DNA of 32,776 nucleotides from Candidatus Gastranaerophilales bacterium (GCA_944325825.1 CALVBP010000022.1:1-32776); one strand, 5' to 3'; shown: positions 7,581-15,518, counted from the stretch's first letter. Program-made: numbers and translations. Notes: generated from the sequence alone by a model not told the origin.

Positions 7581-8739
7581 AATGAGCTCTCATTTCTACG
7601 TAACTGTCTCCGCCTAACTTTGCAAGCAATTCATCAGCTAGAATAATTGCAACTCTTGCTTCTGCCACAACAGAGCAAGCCGGAACCGCACAAACATCCG
7701 AGCGTTCAAAGTGAGCACTTGCAGGCTGCATATCTTTTAAATCAACTGTTGCAAGAGCTTTTCTCATTGTAGGAATAGGTTTCATTGTCCCTTTTACAAT
7801 CAAAGTCTCTCCGTTAGTTATTCCGCCCTCAATACCTCCGGCATTATTTGTCTTACGGTAAATTTCCTTGTTTTTTACAAAAATTTCATCATGCATTCTA
7901 GAACCCGGAAGTGAGGCAGCATCAACTCCGGCTCCGATTTCTACGGCTTTAACCCCGGGAATGCTCATGACAGCCTGAGCGAGTCTTCCATCAAGAGCCA
8001 TATCCCAGTGAACATAGGAGCCTAATCCGATAGGAAGATTTCCGAAAATAACTTCAAATTTTCCGCCTAAAGTATCTCCGGCTTGTGCGGCTTCATCAAT
8101 AGCATTTCGCATCCTGTCTGCAGTTAAGTCATCAGAACATCTAACGTCTGATTTTTCAGCCTTTTCCTTAATAAGAGTGTATGTTTTAGGGTAAAAATCC
8201 AGCTTAACTCTTCCTATTTGTACAACATGTGAAAAACCCATAATACCAAAAGCTTTTAATATCTGTTTTGCAATTGAACCCACAGCAACTTCTATAGCGG
8301 TTTTTCTTGCGCTTGAGCGTTCCAGAACATCTCTTAAATCGGAGAGGTTGTATTTAACAGAACCTGCGTAATCAGCATGTCCGGGACGAACTTTTGTAAA
8401 AGATTTTTCTTCAATCTTTCTAATCATATCCTCGGTAGGATATTCGTATGATTCTGTTGACATCGCATCCTGCCAGTTTATGTAGTCGTTATTTTTAATT
8501 TCAAGACAAATTGGTCCGCCTGTTGTTTTTCCGAATCTTATGCCGGACTTTATCTCAACGGTGTCTTTTTCAATTTGCATCCTGCCGCCTCTTCCGTAAC
8601 CGACTTGACGACGGGCAAGATCTTTATTTATTATATCTGTTTTTATTCTTATCCCGGCAGGGATTCCTTCAATAATGGCATTTAAACATTTGCCATGACT
8701 CTCCCCGGAAGTTAAAAATCTAAATCTTTTCATAGTCAT
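7570..8739 (-). CDS. aroC: chorismate synthase
   Basis: Final shikimate-pathway enzyme: converts EPSP to chorismate using reduced FMN. Signature motifs are TSGESHGKCLNAIIEGIPAG, RPGHADYAGSVKY, LERSSARKTAIEVA and MRKALATVDL. At 389 aa it has the expected length. Two in-frame ATGs (8739 and 8733) lack any ribosome site. A consensus promoter places the predicted transcription start at the first ATG, so the message is probably leaderless. It is the first gene of the aroC-aroK-aroB operon. The FMN it needs is a product of RibF, encoded nearby. Confidence 0.96.
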   Translation of the reverse strand: MTMKRFRFLTSGESHGKCLNAIIEGIPAGIRIKTDIINKDLARRQVGYGRGGRMQIEKDTVEIKSGIRFGKTTGGPICLEIKNNDYINWQDAMSTESYEYPTEDMIRKIEEKSFTKVRPGHADYAGSVKYNLSDLRDVLERSSARKTAIEVAVGSIAKQILKAFGIMGFSHVVQIGRVKLDFYPKTYTLIKEKAEKSDVRCSDDLTADRMRNAIDEAAQAGDTLGGKFEVIFGNLPIGLGSYVHWDMALDGRLAQAVMSIPGVKAVEIGAGVDAASLPGSRMHDEIFVKNKEIYRKTNNAGGIEGGITNGETLIVKGTMKPIPTMRKALATVDLKDMQPASAHFERSDVCAVPACSVVAEARVAIILADELLAKLGGDSYVEMRAHYEA

Positions 8740-8745
8740 AACAGT

Positions 8746-8774
8746 ATTATATAAAATAAAAAGTTTTTATACAA
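8746..8774 (-). promoter_or_regulatory. promoter of aroC-aroK-aroB (leaderless architecture)
   Basis: On the minus strand: TTGTAT (8769-8774), a 17-bp spacer and TATAAT (8746-8751), then 6 nt (ACTGTT) and the aroC ATG. The predicted start base coincides with the ATG. Two bases of the -35 lie in the base of the upstream hairpin at 8773-8807. Confidence 0.7.
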
Positions 8775-8807
8775 CAAGGGCGCCGGCTAAAAGCCGGCGC
8801 CCTTGTT
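8773..8807 (-). terminator. perfect 16-bp GC-rich hairpin, probable 3' end of ispG operon
   Basis: 8773-8788 pairs with 8792-8807 around loop AAA, with no mismatch. It lies 12 bp past the stop of the small exported-protein gene, where a terminator is expected, but neither strand has a U-tract right after the stem. It may terminate without one or block 3' exonucleases. Confidence 0.6.
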
Positions 8808-8818
8808 AAACTTTAAAA

Positions 8819-9142
8819 TTACAAATCAGAGAATGAAGGTGACGGTTTTATATCATGATGGATTCTGTCAACTTCATCAATTGACGGGTCAAGATATGCA
8901 TAGAATTGCCTGCAAGCTTTTATGAACTTATTCTGATTTTTTTCATATAAAGGTTCAATAGGCTTACCGTTAGCTCTGTTCTTTTGCATAAAAACATCTT
9001 CCGCAGTTAGCTGTGAATAACCGCTGTTTATCAAAAATTCCGGATCAGTGGTTTGTTCAGTTGTTACTGCAGCATATGCTGAACCTGACAAAAAGGCAAT
9101 AACTGCCAAACTAAATAATAAATTTCTTCTCATAGCACCCAT
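8819..9142 (-). CDS. small exported protein of unknown function
   Basis: 107 aa from the ATG at 9142, or 104 aa from the ATG at 9133 (MRRNLLF). A clear Sec signal peptide is present: basic MRRN, hydrophobic LLFSLAVIAFLSG, cleavage after SAYA. The mature part of about 80 residues is polar, with one cysteine, no repeat and no family I recognise. It starts 2 nt after the ispG stop, so it is cotranscribed with ispG. No good ribosome site precedes either ATG, which suggests coupling. The second ATG gives the more typical signal peptide. Probably periplasmic or secreted. Confidence 0.75.
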   Translation of the reverse strand: MGAMRRNLLFSLAVIAFLSGSAYAAVTTEQTTDPEFLINSGYSQLTAEDVFMQKNRANGKPIEPLYEKNQNKFIKACRQFYAYLDPSIDEVDRIHHDIKPSPSFSDL

Positions 9143-9144
9143 TC

Positions 9145-10218
9145 TTATTTAACTTTCATAATATCACTGTATGATTCCATTATAATCTTTTCTAAATAAT
9201 TAATCAAGTCTGATTCGGGAACTCTTGCTATAATTTCACCTTTTTTAAAAATATATCCTTCACCTATAGCGCCCGCTATTCCAAAATCTGCATGTTTGGC
9301 TTCTCCCGGACCGTTAACCGGACAGCCCATGACTGCAATTGTTATAGGTAAATCAAGATTTTTGAACTTTTCTTCCACTTTTTTAGCAAGACCTATTAAG
9401 TCTATTTGGGTTCTGCCGCAAGTCGGACAGGAAATAAAATTAATACCTTTTTCTCTAAGGTTTAATGCTTTTAAAATTCCAAACCCGGCTTCTACCTCTT
9501 CAACAGGATTTTCTGTAAGAGATACTCTTATCGTATCTCCTATTCCTTCGCTTAGGAGAGTCCCTAAACCAATTGAGGATTTTATTAATCCCATTTTTAG
9601 GGTTCCGGCTTCTGTCACCCCCAAATGCAATGGATAGTCAATTATTTTTGATATTTTTCTGTAAGCTTCTATTGTAGTCGGTACATCGGAAGATTTTAAA
9701 GACAGCTTAATATCATAGAAATTTAAGTCTTCAAGAATTTCAATATGCCGCATTGCACTTTTAATCATTTTATCCTCAAGCGGAATATCAAGAGAGGCAA
9801 ACTCTTTTTCAAGTGAGCCTGCGTTAATGCCTATTCTTATCGGGACATTGTGAGCTTTAGCTGCCTCAACAACTTTTTGAGTATGTTCTTTTTTACCGAT
9901 ATTGCCGGGGTTAATTCTCAGAGCATGTATACCATTTTCTATGCATTGAATTGCCAGTCTGTAGTCAAAATGAATATCTGCGACTAACGGTACTTGTGAT
10001 TTTTTTACAATATCTTTTATAGCAGAGGCTGCATCCTTATTGAGGACTGCCAGTCTTACTATTTCACATCCGGCTGATGCCAGTTCATTAATCTGGCTTA
10101 GAGTCGTTTCAACGTCTCTTGTGTCGGTGTTGCACATAGACTGGACGCTGATTGGTGCGTCTCCGCCGATTTTTACATTACCTATAGATATTTGTTTAGA
10201 TTTTCTTCTGTTTATCAT
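9145..10218 (-). CDS. ispG: 4-hydroxy-3-methylbut-2-enyl diphosphate synthase IspG
   Basis: Penultimate MEP-pathway step: makes HMBPP from MEcPP with a [4Fe-4S] cluster. The TIM-barrel half opens with VKIGGDAPISVQSMCNTDTRDVE. Cluster cysteines sit in FISCPTCGRTQ and VMGCPVNGPGEA, whose Asn-Gly-Pro-Gly-Glu supplies the conserved Glu. At 357 aa it is the short bacterial form without an insert domain. There is no ribosome site. A TACAAT hexamer lies exactly 6 nt before the ATG, another predicted leaderless start. It is divergent from the metallophosphoesterase gene. The next enzyme, IspH, is encoded about 0.9 kb away on the other strand. Confidence 0.96.
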   Translation of the reverse strand: MINRRKSKQISIGNVKIGGDAPISVQSMCNTDTRDVETTLSQINELASAGCEIVRLAVLNKDAASAIKDIVKKSQVPLVADIHFDYRLAIQCIENGIHALRINPGNIGKKEHTQKVVEAAKAHNVPIRIGINAGSLEKEFASLDIPLEDKMIKSAMRHIEILEDLNFYDIKLSLKSSDVPTTIEAYRKISKIIDYPLHLGVTEAGTLKMGLIKSSIGLGTLLSEGIGDTIRVSLTENPVEEVEAGFGILKALNLREKGINFISCPTCGRTQIDLIGLAKKVEEKFKNLDLPITIAVMGCPVNGPGEAKHADFGIAGAIGEGYIFKKGEIIARVPESDLINYLEKIIMESYSDIMKVK

Positions 10219-10224
10219 AAAATT

Positions 10225-10230
10225 ATTGTA
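10225..10230 (-). promoter_or_regulatory. candidate -10 of ispG
   Basis: TACAAT on the minus strand, then AATTTT and the ATG. No convincing -35 is found 17 bp upstream, so support rests on the 6-nt spacing shared with aroC, ruvC and the 13797 gene. Confidence 0.4.
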
Positions 10231-10259
10231 CTACTAAAAATTTTTTAAGGAGAGAAAAT

Positions 10260-11003
10260 ATGAAAATAGCGGTAATTTCTGATATTCATGGAAATATGGA
10301 AGCTCTTGAAGCGGTCATGGAAGATATAAAATCATGCGGATGCGAAAAGATATTTGTACTCGGAGATTACGCAATGGCGGGCCCTGAACCATATGAGGCT
10401 ATTGATTATTTTGCAAAATACCAGCTTGATTCCAATTACAAAATGATTCAGGGGAATACTGATTTAATGATAGCAAACTATTCCGATGATGATTATGAGT
10501 ATTTGAAAAAGAAAGCTCCTGTTATGGCAGAGGCTATGAAACACGATTTCTTCGGAATTAATCATATACAAAGAAGTTTTTTAAAGAATCTTCCTATACA
10601 GCTTGAGGTTGAAGAAGACGGGGTAAAAATCTTGCTAGTACATGGATCTCCCAGAAGAAATAATGAGGATATTCTTCCGGATACTCCGATAGAAGAAGTT
10701 GAAAAAATGCTTGTTAATGTGGATGCGGATGTTGTGCTGTGCGGACATACTCATATTCCCTGCGGATTTCAGACCAGAAATAAAAAAACCGTGGTTAATG
10801 CCGGCAGTGTTGGCAGGCCATTTACTCCGGAACCGAAGGCTTGTTATCTTATTATGACAATTGAACATGGAAGATACGCATTTGAACACAGGTTTGTTAA
10901 ATATGATAAGGAAAAAGCTGCACAAAAATTGAGAAAAAGAGGGTTTGAAGGTTCGGATAAACTTGCGGCTACGCTTTTAAATCCAAAAGAAAGGCATTTT
11001 TAG
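10260..11003 (+). CDS. metallophosphoesterase (YfcE/calcineurin-like)
   Basis: Two-metal phosphoesterase, 247 aa. The motifs in order are DIHGN (residues 7-11), GDYAMAGPEP, GNTD, LVHGSP, CGHTHIP and VNAGSVGRP, the complete calcineurin-like metal-binding set. The substrate cannot be read from the sequence; relatives are phosphodiesterases or protein phosphatases. There is no signal peptide, so it is cytoplasmic. The start is fixed by AAGGAGAG about 8 nt before the ATG. It is divergent from ispG across a 41-bp gap and 105 bp upstream of ispH. Confidence 0.9.
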   Translation: MKIAVISDIHGNMEALEAVMEDIKSCGCEKIFVLGDYAMAGPEPYEAIDYFAKYQLDSNYKMIQGNTDLMIANYSDDDYEYLKKKAPVMAEAMKHDFFGINHIQRSFLKNLPIQLEVEEDGVKILLVHGSPRRNNEDILPDTPIEEVEKMLVNVDADVVLCGHTHIPCGFQTRNKKTVVNAGSVGRPFTPEPKACYLIMTIEHGRYAFEHRFVKYDKEKAAQKLRKRGFEGSDKLAATLLNPKERHF

Positions 11004-11025
11004 GAGCAATGTTCCCAGGAAGAAC

Positions 11026-11054
11026 TTTACTTTTTTTCTTGTTTACTATTTAAT
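11026..11054 (+). promoter_or_regulatory. candidate promoter of ispH-rpsA
   Basis: TTTACT (11026-11031), 17 bp, TTTAAT (11049-11054). This predicts a leader of roughly 48 nt that contains a small CACTT/AAGTG hairpin close to the start codon. Confidence 0.4.
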
Positions 11055-11108
11055 AATCTTACGGGGGAATTTTCCTCTAGTCCACTTAAGAAAGTGATTT
11101 AAAAATTT

Positions 11109-11981
11109 TTGAATAATCCGAATATTAAACTAGCCAAATTTGCAGGATTTTGTTACGGAGTAAAAAGAGCCGTAGAAACTGCTAAAAAATTAAAGAAGGA
11201 AAATCCTGATAAAAACATTTATATTCTGGGTGAACTCATTCATAACACTGATGTTATTAATGAGCTTGAAAGTCTTGGAATAAAAACCATCTACGAAATT
11301 CCTGAAAAAGGGAATGGCATTTGTATTATAAGAAGTCATGGCGAAGCTCCGGAGGTATTTGAAAGGATTAAAAATGCCGGTTTTGAAGTTGTTGATTTAA
11401 CTTGTCCTGATGTAAAGAAAGTTCAGCAAAGGGCAATTGAACTTGCTCAAAATGACTACTTTGTAGTTGTTGTTGGTAAGTCTAATCATCCCGAAGTTCT
11501 TGCAATAAAGGCTAATGCGGATTTGTACTCCAAAAATGTTGTGGTAGCGACTACTATTGAAGAGCTTGAAAAATATGAAGCTGCAATAAAATCTCACAGA
11601 AAGGTCGGGGTTGTTGTCCAAACTACTCAGATGGTTTCATCTCTTAATTTGATTGTAAGCTATCTAAATACTTTAGCAAAAGAGGTTCTTATTTATAATA
11701 CTATTTGCCAGTCAACGGCAATGAGGCAGAAAGAAGCTAAAGAGCTCGCAAAAGAAAGTGATTTAATGGTGGTTGTAGGTTCCAAAAAAAGTGCAAATAC
11801 AACTCACCTGGCTGAGATTTTAAAAGATTTTACTAAAACTATTCATATAGAAAATCATACAGAACTGGAAGAATACAAAGATTTATTTAAAAGCGCAAAT
11901 AACGTAGGAATTACAGCGGGAGCTTCAACCCCGCAGATAATTATTGATAAGGTCATAGAAAAAATAAAAGGAGGAATATAA
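11109..11981 (+). CDS. ispH: 4-hydroxy-3-methylbut-2-enyl diphosphate reductase IspH
   Basis: Last MEP-pathway enzyme: reduces HMBPP to IPP and DMAPP. The three [4Fe-4S] cysteines are visible in FAGFCYGVKRAVETA, VVDLTCPDVKKV and NTICQSTAMRQKEA. HxE-type substrate motifs (ELIHNTDV, RSHGEAP, GKSNHPEV) are intact. At 290 aa it has the usual length. The frame is closed by a stop at 11100, and the only usable start is TTG at 11109 with no Shine-Dalgarno, so initiation may be weak or regulated. rpsA follows after 1 nt. The ispH-rpsA pairing is also seen in Clostridia, sometimes as a fusion. Confidence 0.94.
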   Translation: MNNPNIKLAKFAGFCYGVKRAVETAKKLKKENPDKNIYILGELIHNTDVINELESLGIKTIYEIPEKGNGICIIRSHGEAPEVFERIKNAGFEVVDLTCPDVKKVQQRAIELAQNDYFVVVVGKSNHPEVLAIKANADLYSKNVVVATTIEELEKYEAAIKSHRKVGVVVQTTQMVSSLNLIVSYLNTLAKEVLIYNTICQSTAMRQKEAKELAKESDLMVVVGSKKSANTTHLAEILKDFTKTIHIENHTELEEYKDLFKSANNVGITAGASTPQIIIDKVIEKIKGGI

Positions 11982-11982
11982 T

Positions 11983-13038
11983 ATGACAACAGCAGAAAAA
12001 ACTCGTGACGAGTTTGAACAATTACTGGAAGAAAGTTTCGCTAAATCTAACAGTGTCGCAGATATCGTTGAAGGTACTGTTATAAAGAAAGAATCAGATG
12101 GATACCTGGTAAGCGTAAAAGGTGCTAAAATGGAAGCTTTCTTGTCCAACAAAGAACTTTCAAGCGATGTAGCTGAGCTTGAAATCGGTGATACAAGAGA
12201 ATTCTATGTATTAAAAGAAGAAAATAACGAAGATGCTATGCAGTTATCACTTAAGAGAATTGCATTTGCTCAGGCATGGGCACAATTAAATGATGCAAAA
12301 ATTCAGGGTGATACAATCCTTGCAAAGGTTGTTTCAACTGTTAAAGGCGGTGTGCTTGTTGACGTTGCAGACTTGAAAGGTTTCATACCGTCATCACAAT
12401 TAAGAACAGGAACCCCTTTTGACGGTCTTATTGACCAGAAAATTGAGGTTAAGGTTCTTGAAGCAGATCCTAAGAAAAACAAGCTTATTCTTTCTCAGAG
12501 ACAAGCTGTTGCCGAACAAAGAGATCAGGTTGTTGATAATGTTCTTTCTTCTCTTGAAGAAGGTCAGGTTGTTTCAGGTAATGTAGTAAGAATTACAGAT
12601 TTCGGCGCATTCGTTGATATCAATGGTATTGACGGTCTTCTTCCGATTTCTGAAATCTCTTGGCAGAGAATAAAACACCCTTCTGATGTGTTAACTCTCG
12701 GTGACACAATTGAAGTTAAAATTATTAAAATTGACCATGAACTCAAGAGAATTTCATTATCTCTCAAAAGAATGGGAGAAAATCCTTGGCAGCAAATCGA
12801 AGGACAGTTTGAAGAAGGTCAGGTCGTAAAAGGTACTGTAAATAAAGTTACTACTTTTGGTGCTTTCATTAATATTTTCCCGGGAGTTGAGGCTCTTCTT
12901 CCTGTTTCGGAAATGTCTGACGAGAATGTTAATCCGTTTAACATGTTTAAAGTCGGTTCAGAAGTTGATGTATTAATCAAGAAGTTCACTCCGAAAGAAC
13001 ATAGAATAGCATTGTCTATAAAAGATATCCAAAAATAG
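11983..13038 (+). CDS. rpsA: 30S ribosomal protein S1 (four S1 domains)
   Basis: RNA-binding ribosomal protein that helps dock mRNA on the 30S subunit. Four S1 (OB-fold) repeats are visible, starting near TVIKKESDGYLVSVKG, KVVSTVKGGVLVDV, GNVVRITDFGAFVDINGIDG and GTVNKVTTFGAFINI. The last two carry the classic FGAF and SLKR/SIKD signatures. At 351 aa it is the short four-domain form rather than the six-domain E. coli type. A strong AGGAGG site overlaps the ispH stop. With some messages here apparently leaderless and others with strong ribosome sites, its contribution may differ between mRNAs (inference). Confidence 0.94.
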   Translation: MTTAEKTRDEFEQLLEESFAKSNSVADIVEGTVIKKESDGYLVSVKGAKMEAFLSNKELSSDVAELEIGDTREFYVLKEENNEDAMQLSLKRIAFAQAWAQLNDAKIQGDTILAKVVSTVKGGVLVDVADLKGFIPSSQLRTGTPFDGLIDQKIEVKVLEADPKKNKLILSQRQAVAEQRDQVVDNVLSSLEEGQVVSGNVVRITDFGAFVDINGIDGLLPISEISWQRIKHPSDVLTLGDTIEVKIIKIDHELKRISLSLKRMGENPWQQIEGQFEEGQVVKGTVNKVTTFGAFINIFPGVEALLPVSEMSDENVNPFNMFKVGSEVDVLIKKFTPKEHRIALSIKDIQK

Positions 13039-13067
13039 GTTCCTGTTACGGGAAAAATAAATAATCA

Positions 13068-13099
13068 GAAGGCGGGTTTTGAAAACAAAACCCGCCTTC
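13068..13099. terminator. 14-bp hairpin between convergent rpsA and the P-loop gene
   Basis: 13068-13081 pairs perfectly with 13086-13099 around loop AAAA. It lies 29 bp after the rpsA stop and 17 bp before the end of the opposing gene, so it can serve both. No clean U-tract follows on either strand. Confidence 0.65.
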
Positions 13100-13116
13100 A
13101 GTATTTTATATGAAAC

Positions 13117-13797
13117 TTACCATAAAGCTTTCGGCATCATCCTGTCATAGACCCAGATATCAACTCCATCATACTTGTTTTCAAATTCCGACTTAAGCTT
13201 TTTATCTATTCCTATTGCTATAATTGGCAAACCTGCTTCGTCAGCGGCACCTTTTAGTTTTTTGTATCCTTTTATTATATCTTCAGCGGTTGTCTCATCT
13301 CCCAAATGAGTGTTTGAAATTATTCCGGAAAACTTTTTCCACTCTTTTTGAATACTGCCTTTTGAAAAATCAAGATACTCAAGGATACTCTCTTTATCGG
13401 AAGTTTCAAATTTTGCCGTATTGATAACTATGTATATTTTTAAATTTTTTTCTTGCTCAATTCCGGTTATAATATCAAGAATATCCAGTCCGCCAGCTCC
13501 GTATCCTACGTCGATAATTATGTTTCCGTCTGTAGAAAGACAATTCATTTGCATCGGAGTAATATAGCTTGCTGCCTCCCCGAGTCCAAAACTGTCTGGC
13601 TGGGTTATGACATTAATACCTCGATTTCCCAGCTCAGATGAAATTGGTCTCAGGGTGTAAGCAGGTTCAACCGTATCTAAATCAACCAGAGTAATTTTTT
13701 CGCCCTTGTTAGCAAATTGTAAAGCTCTGTTTAAAGCTGTCTCGGATTTTCCGCTTGCATATGCGCCTGCATATACTTCTACAAATCTTTTATCCAT
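13117..13797 (-). CDS. MinD/CobQ-like P-loop ATPase of unknown role
   Basis: 226 aa. The deviant Walker A AGAYASGKSETALN (residues 10-23), LVDLDTVEPAYTLR and NIIIDVGYGAGGLDI resemble the MinD/CobQ/ParA-type nucleotide-binding fold in which strand 2 reads VDLD. Mid-protein hydrophobic strands (IYIVINTA, SGIISNTHL, LPIIAIG) complete the alternating pattern. There is no membrane segment. Function is not deducible; relatives sit beside redox enzymes or act in partitioning and metallocluster maturation. It is monocistronic and convergent with rpsA. No ribosome site; a promoter -10 lies exactly 6 nt upstream of the ATG. Confidence 0.75.
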   Translation of the reverse strand: MDKRFVEVYAGAYASGKSETALNRALQFANKGEKITLVDLDTVEPAYTLRPISSELGNRGINVITQPDSFGLGEAASYITPMQMNCLSTDGNIIIDVGYGAGGLDILDIITGIEQEKNLKIYIVINTAKFETSDKESILEYLDFSKGSIQKEWKKFSGIISNTHLGDETTAEDIIKGYKKLKGAADEAGLPIIAIGIDKKLKSEFENKYDGVDIWVYDRMMPKALW

Positions 13798-13803
13798 GCC
13801 GTA

Positions 13804-13832
13804 ATTATATCAGGAAAAGGGAATATTTTCAG
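13804..13832 (-). promoter_or_regulatory. promoter of the P-loop ATPase gene, with palindrome at -35
   Basis: On the minus strand: CTGAAA (13827-13832), 17 bp, TATAAT (13804-13809), then TACGGC and the ATG. A perfect 10-bp palindrome CAGCATGCTG (13830-13839) overlaps the -35 and could be an operator. Confidence 0.55.
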
Positions 13833-13925
13833 CATGCTGCCTTTAAAGCTTCTAAAATCCGTTATTACGCCAAATAATTCCTGCATATTTAGTCCTGTAT
13901 GCGTATTCTTTCCCTGCCCCCCCTC

Positions 13926-13953
13926 TTGATAAATTTCTAAATTGTATTATAAT
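13926..13953 (+). promoter_or_regulatory. promoter of the 14069-rimM-trmD operon
   Basis: TTGATA (13926-13931), 16 bp, TATAAT (13948-13953). Transcription is expected to start near 13960, giving a leader of about 109 nt in which I see no clear structure. The rest of 13840-13925 shows nothing I can name. Confidence 0.7.
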
Positions 13954-14068
13954 ATATATGTTCGGTTGTATTGGCCGTTAATTTTGATTAAATCTCATAT
14001 TATTACTTTATTTGATAGGATATTTAAGACTTAGTGAAATTTTTTATTGTGGTTAAGAGGCTTTTATT

Positions 14069-15016
14069 ATGTATGTAAACAAGTGCATTAAATGTGGTGC
14101 AGAGTTTGAAACAAAGAACCCCAAAAGAGTAATTTGTCCGAATTGTCTTTATGCAGACAAGGGAAATGAAGGTGCGGAAGAAAAACCGTTGCAGAGTTAC
14201 AGTTCATATAGCTCATATTCCGCAGACCCCAAACCAAGAAGTTACGACAGGCCGGCACAAGGCGGGTACAGAAACAATTACCAGCGTGATAACAGAGGTC
14301 AGCAAGGCGGCGGGTATCAACGAAGAGACAATAACCGTAATAATAATTTCCAGAGGAGACAGGACGGAAACAGAGGTTTCAAAAATAATTATGCAAGCGG
14401 CGGTTCTAAGGGAGGTTTTCAGCAAAAACGTAATCCGAATAGACGCCCGAAACCGCAAAAAGCTGCTAAACCATTGTTAATCAGTAAAGAACAATTGGAA
14501 CAAATAGAAGTTTTATATAAAGCCATGTTGCCGCTTCCTAACCCTGATGCACATGAAGTAATCGGGGCAAAATTAGGTATTGAACCGCAAAAAGTATTTT
14601 TCGGAATAAATTTAGTGCGTCAAAAAATGATGCTGCCTAAACTTCCGTTCCCGAAACGCAAATTGGCTATTTCTCCGGATCAGTTAATGGCAATTAAAAG
14701 TTTGTATGAGCCACTGCTTCCGCTTCCGCCGATTGGCTGCCACAAAATTATTGCAGCCCAGCTTAAAATGGACGAGTGGCGTGTCCATGTGGGTATCAAG
14801 CTTGTTCGTGCACAGCTTGGACTTGAAAGATGGAACGAAGACCGTGCAGACAAACCGGCTGATTATATGGTGGCAAAGCATGAAAAGCAGGAAAAACTGC
14901 CCGAAACTAAAACCGATTCTCCTGAGACAGCAGCTCCGGCAGAAGTTGAAGAAGCTGTAGAAGAAGAAAAGCCTAAACGTGGAAGAAAACCTAAGAAGAA
15001 AGAAGATGAAGAATAA
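14069..15016 (+). CDS. zinc-ribbon / RG-rich / tandem-domain protein, probable RNA- or DNA-binding
   Basis: I do not recognise a family. The 315 residues split clearly. A zinc-ribbon-like head has Cys6, Cys9, Cys23 and Cys26. Residues about 40-135 are a low-complexity stretch rich in Arg, Gly, Asn, Gln and Tyr (GGYQRR, NRGFKNN). Two homologous repeats of about 57 residues follow (136-192 and 199-255), sharing S..QL..I..LY....LPLP and V..GI.LVR. The acidic-basic tail contains KRGRKPKKK (303-311), like an AT-hook. The RG-rich and basic parts suggest nucleic-acid binding. It heads an operon with rimM (11-bp overlap) and trmD, where rpsP and KH-domain genes are common, so a ribosome or tRNA role is a reasonable inference. 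Start supported by AGAGG about 9 nt upstream. Confidence 0.8.
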   Translation: MYVNKCIKCGAEFETKNPKRVICPNCLYADKGNEGAEEKPLQSYSSYSSYSADPKPRSYDRPAQGGYRNNYQRDNRGQQGGGYQRRDNNRNNNFQRRQDGNRGFKNNYASGGSKGGFQQKRNPNRRPKPQKAAKPLLISKEQLEQIEVLYKAMLPLPNPDAHEVIGAKLGIEPQKVFFGINLVRQKMMLPKLPFPKRKLAISPDQLMAIKSLYEPLLPLPPIGCHKIIAAQLKMDEWRVHVGIKLVRAQLGLERWNEDRADKPADYMVAKHEKQEKLPETKTDSPETAAPAEVEEAVEEEKPKRGRKPKKKEDEE

Positions 15017-15518
15017 CTTTATTTCCGCAGGAAAGATTCTAAACTTCCATGGTGTGCGTGGTGAAGCCAAGCTGGGGTATTCTAAAAACAGGGAAGATTT
15101 TTTATCCAGATTAAATGTTGTTTATATTCAGGATGGTTCTGAGTATAAGCCTCTTGAAATTGAAAATCTCAGGTTTACTCCAAAATGTGCCATTATAAAA
15201 TTTAAGGGTATTGACAGCCTGAATGATATTTTGGAATACAAAGGCAAACTCCTTTTTGTGCCGGAGGATTTTGCAAGAGAATTTCTTGATGAAGATGAAT
15301 TCTTAATAGATGAACTGGTGGGGCTTGATGTTTATGACGGAGATAAGCATGTCGGTTCTGTGGTAGGAGTTTCAAATAACGGGGCAAGCGACCTTTTATC
15401 CGTAAAAACATTGACTAAAAACATTTGTCTGGTTCCTTTTGTAAAAGCAATTGTGCTTTCGGTTGATATAAAATCAAGAAGAATACAAATAAATAATATT
15501 GAGGGATTGCTTCAATGA
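15006..15518 (+). CDS. rimM: 16S rRNA processing protein RimM
   Basis: Assembly factor for the 30S head, binding S19. The N-terminal beta-barrel starts AGKILNFHGVRGEAKLGYS, and the PRC-barrel half contains DEFLIDELVGLDVYDGD with LLSVKT and the VPFV strand. The ATG at 15006 is chosen over the upstream in-frame ATG at 14979 because RimM proteins begin a few residues before the AGKI segment and an AAGAAAG site precedes it. The resulting 170 aa is typical. It overlaps the preceding gene by 11 bp and trmD by 4 bp (ATGA). Confidence 0.92.
   Translation: MKNNFISAGKILNFHGVRGEAKLGYSKNREDFLSRLNVVYIQDGSEYKPLEIENLRFTPKCAIIKFKGIDSLNDILEYKGKLLFVPEDFAREFLDEDEFLIDELVGLDVYDGDKHVGSVVGVSNNGASDLLSVKTLTKNICLVPFVKAIVLSVDIKSRRIQINNIEGLLQ

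Noticed and set aside
14151-14480. 109-codon frame inside the RG-rich region of the 14069 gene
   Set aside because: An alternate-frame shadow of a low-complexity arginine-rich stretch, with no initiation signal.
14979-15005. Upstream start of RimM
   Set aside because: The nine extra residues lie inside the upstream gene's basic tail and are not part of the RimM family start.
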